Shown piece after piece: positions 12,806 to 14,531 of a stretch of DNA of 14,531 nt. The stretch is from Actinomycetes bacterium (GTDB lineage: Bacteria > Actinomycetota > Coriobacteriia > Coriobacteriales > Eggerthellaceae). The translations under genes were made by a program, and so were the position numbers. Numbering within the stretch: the stretch's first letter is position 1; each line of letters begins with the position of its first letter. The notes beneath the pieces were generated by a model, which was not told where the DNA came from, did not search any database, and saw only the letters and a program-made list of their open reading frames with translations. Location: assembly GCA_023395755.1 (NCBI GenBank), contig JAEWYG010000048.1, positions 1 through 14,531 on the forward strand, written 5' to 3'.

Positions 12806-14531
12806 ATGAAAGACGATTATCAAAAAAAGCTTCCTGAGACACCGAACAAACCAAAACGAATGATGGCGCGCCGGACGTTTGTTGGCTTGGGAGGGGTTGC
12901 TGCTTTGGTGACGCTCTTTAGTTGGCGCAACGCTTGGGGTGGGGTGGGCGGCGGTGCTTGGGGTGCCTATGGAGGAGAAGCTTATCCGGGGTCTCATTTC
13001 GGCTATGACGCAGGATGGTCGTATTCTTACGACGGATGTGTTTGGCTGTCGGCATCGTGTAATTGTACGGTTGGCCGTATGACTGAGTTATTCATGGAGG
13101 TGAGTGTTGACGCCTACGTTGCGTGTGGCGGTATTTGGTATCCCACCTGGTCGCCTGATATACCAGATACTCCCACCTATGCCTACATTCGCAATGATCA
13201 GGGAACCTGGCTTGCTTCGGCCTATTGGATTATTGATACGACTTACGACCACGACTATTACGAACGTATGACCGGGGCTTATTTGCGCGTCGCGCGTCAG
13301 GAGATAAATTGGCGGTGTTGGTGCGGAGCGGACATCAAGGGGTTGGGAGGCAATGCTCCCGGCACGCATTCTATAGCTGAAGCACCGCAGCTTGTCCCGC
13401 ATCATGTACTTTCGGATGATCGTTCTTGGCATGGGAAAATTGTTACCTTGCAGCCGCGAGTAGCAGAGCATCTTTTTGCGGGTGTCCCCGGTGCACACAT
13501 TGGCAGTGGTTCAAACGTAGCTGCTTGGTCGGTCTCTCAAATGACGGATCAGCATTGGGTAGTGTTGGAAAGCGCGCAGGGTCGTAGTCGATTAGTTTGT
13601 GTGCGTACGGGGCTTGTTCCTCTGGTTCTCGATGTTTCTGGTGGTGTGTGGGACGATGGCGCTAACCTGCAGTTGTGGGTTGATAACAGTAGTGCGGCTC
13701 AATCGTACTGGGTCCATAGTCTGGGAGAAGGATATTACCTTTTGGTGCCTGAATGTTCGGGTTGCGGGGTGGATTTGTATGCGGGTGGACAAGTCGATGG
13801 CACCAATATTGTTCAATGGAACTGCTACAACAATTGGGGAAACGTGAATCAGAACTGGAAGCTATCTGAGCCTCTTTTTTGCGAACGAGACAACGTAACC
13901 ATGACTGTTTCTGGAAATCCAGAATTGGGTGGCGTGTTGTTGCCTGCCGACCCGGGTGAGGTCTGTATCCCCTACAACTATCCGGATACCGCAGGGATGT
14001 ATTACCGCTATACGTGGTACCGAGGAAGTAAAGAAGGTTCACTTTTTCAAGTTGCGCAGGCGGCAAGTGAACAGGCGAGCTATGAGGTGACCGAATCTGA
14101 CGAAGGTGTTTATCTGACGTGTGTCGTGAAGGCTTATGCTCGCTTTGGTGACGTGCCTTATAAAGGTGAGGTTGTGGCGCCCTCGGTGTTTGTGCGACCG
14201 TCGAAGGTTACCGTAAGCTTTTTTGCAGATGACGATGTGGAGCCGTGCCTGCAGATAACAGAACGACGCGGACAGCCGTTTGAAGTACCCCAGCAGGCAT
14301 GTAGCGCTGCGGCGAAACCGGATTGCGCGGGCATTGATGGCTGGTATAGGGATAGGGAGGGCACGGTCCTTTTTGAAGGGGGAGCGGTGCTTGAGGAAGA
14401 CATTAGTCTGTTTGCGCGCAATTGGGTCACGCTTGAGTATGGGATGGCTGAAAGATCGTGTTTGGTGGCTTCTTCGCGAAGCTTCTTTCTCGATGAGGCG
14501 CTGGCGATGCCGCTGTCAGATAGGTCAGAGG
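12806..14531 (+). CDS. Secreted lectin-like protein with Tat-like signal (3' truncated by window)
   Basis: The frame stays open from ATG 12806 (AGAGG about 5 bases upstream) to the window end, 575 codons without a stop. The N-terminus reads K-P-K-R-M-M-A-R22-R23-T-F-V-G-L-G-G then a hydrophobic run, a plausible twin-arginine signal. Residues about 50-200 are rich in Gly, Trp, Tyr and Cys and unrecognised. Residues about 210-354 hold three QxW-type repeats: N-V-A-A-W with Q249-H-W251, N-L-Q-L-W with Q299-S-Y-W302, and N-I-V-Q-W with Q349-N-W351. This is the pattern of a ricin-type beta-trefoil carbohydrate-binding domain. An Ig-like segment (about 365-465, Y-T-W-Y-R-G) and an InlB-type repeat (about 467-545, V-T-V-S-F to G-W-Y to L-F-A-R-N-W) follow. 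It is probably a surface or secreted adhesin. The C-terminal anchor, if any, is outside the window. Confidence 0.8.
   Translation, partial: MKDDYQKKLPETPNKPKRMMARRTFVGLGGVAALVTLFSWRNAWGGVGGGAWGAYGGEAYPGSHFGYDAGWSYSYDGCVWLSASCNCTVGRMTELFMEVSVDAYVACGGIWYPTWSPDIPDTPTYAYIRNDQGTWLASAYWIIDTTYDHDYYERMTGAYLRVARQEINWRCWCGADIKGLGGNAPGTHSIAEAPQLVPHHVLSDDRSWHGKIVTLQPRVAEHLFAGVPGAHIGSGSNVAAWSVSQMTDQHWVVLESAQGRSRLVCVRTGLVPLVLDVSGGVWDDGANLQLWVDNSSAAQSYWVHSLGEGYYLLVPECSGCGVDLYAGGQVDGTNIVQWNCYNNWGNVNQNWKLSEPLFCERDNVTMTVSGNPELGGVLLPADPGEVCIPYNYPDTAGMYYRYTWYRGSKEGSLFQVAQAASEQASYEVTESDEGVYLTCVVKAYARFGDVPYKGEVVAPSVFVRPSKVTVSFFADDDVEPCLQITERRGQPFEVPQQACSAAAKPDCAGIDGWYRDREGTVLFEGGAVLEEDISLFARNWVTLEYGMAERSCLVASSRSFFLDEALAMPLSDRSE

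Noticed and set aside
13088..14066. Minus-strand open frames (13088-13498, 13662-14066) opposite the lectin-like gene.
   Set aside because: No motifs are seen, and the + frame is open across the whole region with clear lectin repeats.

Overview
The window is a nearly gap-free run of genes, all on the + strand, for a Tad/Flp-type (tight adherence) pilus, a branch of the type IV pilus and type II secretion superfamily. It ends in a large secreted lectin-like protein that runs off the right edge. Several things suggest an anaerobic actinobacterium of the class Coriobacteriia: intermediate G+C (roughly 50-55% by eye), a Gram-positive layout with no secretin, many TadE-like pseudopilins, Flp-like pilins with a GQGTTEY processing motif, and a lectin protein with an InlB-type repeat. 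The Eggerthellales (for example a Cryptobacterium- or Slackia-like organism) are the closest guess. This taxonomic call is inference from gene content, not from a search.

Left part (1-6623): the 3' end of a TadC-type inner-membrane platform protein is followed by a Flp-type pilin (309-545), two TadE-like pseudopilins (545-856, 883-1446), a very long TadG-like protein of 719 residues (1443-3602) and a third TadE-like protein (3605-4072). Next come a membrane-anchored protein of unknown function (4069-4617), a DUF192 protein (4631-4987), a zinc-ribbon protein with a long low-complexity tail (4984-5727) and a prepilin peptidase of the A24 aspartic family (5724-6623). Most neighbours overlap by 1-4 bases (ATGA, GTGA or TGATG), so they look like one translationally coupled operon.

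Right part (6734-12795): after the only sizeable gap (110 bases) comes a second pilin-like gene (6734-6973), two TadE-like proteins, a TadG-like protein, CpaB, the CpaF/TadA secretion ATPase, TadB and a complete second TadC. Because the C-terminal end of another TadC lies at the left edge, the window appears to hold the end of one Tad module and most of a second one in tandem, with one prepilin peptidase between them. The pilins and pseudopilins of the two modules carry different processing signatures. Module 1 has G|QxTxE with Glu at +5. The module 2 pilin and one of its TadE proteins have G|SE(I/V)VQ with Gln at +5.

Right edge (12806-14531 and beyond): an open frame of at least 575 codons encodes a protein with a twin-arginine-like signal, a Trp/Tyr/Cys-rich domain, a three-repeat QxW beta-trefoil (ricin-type) lectin domain, an Ig-like segment and an InlB-type repeat. 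It is a plausible secreted or surface adhesin coupled to the pilus locus.

Expected division of labour (family knowledge): the peptidase trims the pilin leaders in the membrane, CpaF powers assembly through TadB/TadC, CpaB acts as an extracytoplasmic assembly factor, and the TadE/TadG proteins are minor pilins or tip/initiation components. The DUF192, zinc-ribbon and 182-residue proteins have no assigned role and are the main unknowns. No rRNA, tRNA, mobile element, CRISPR array or gene-free stretch above 300 bases was seen.
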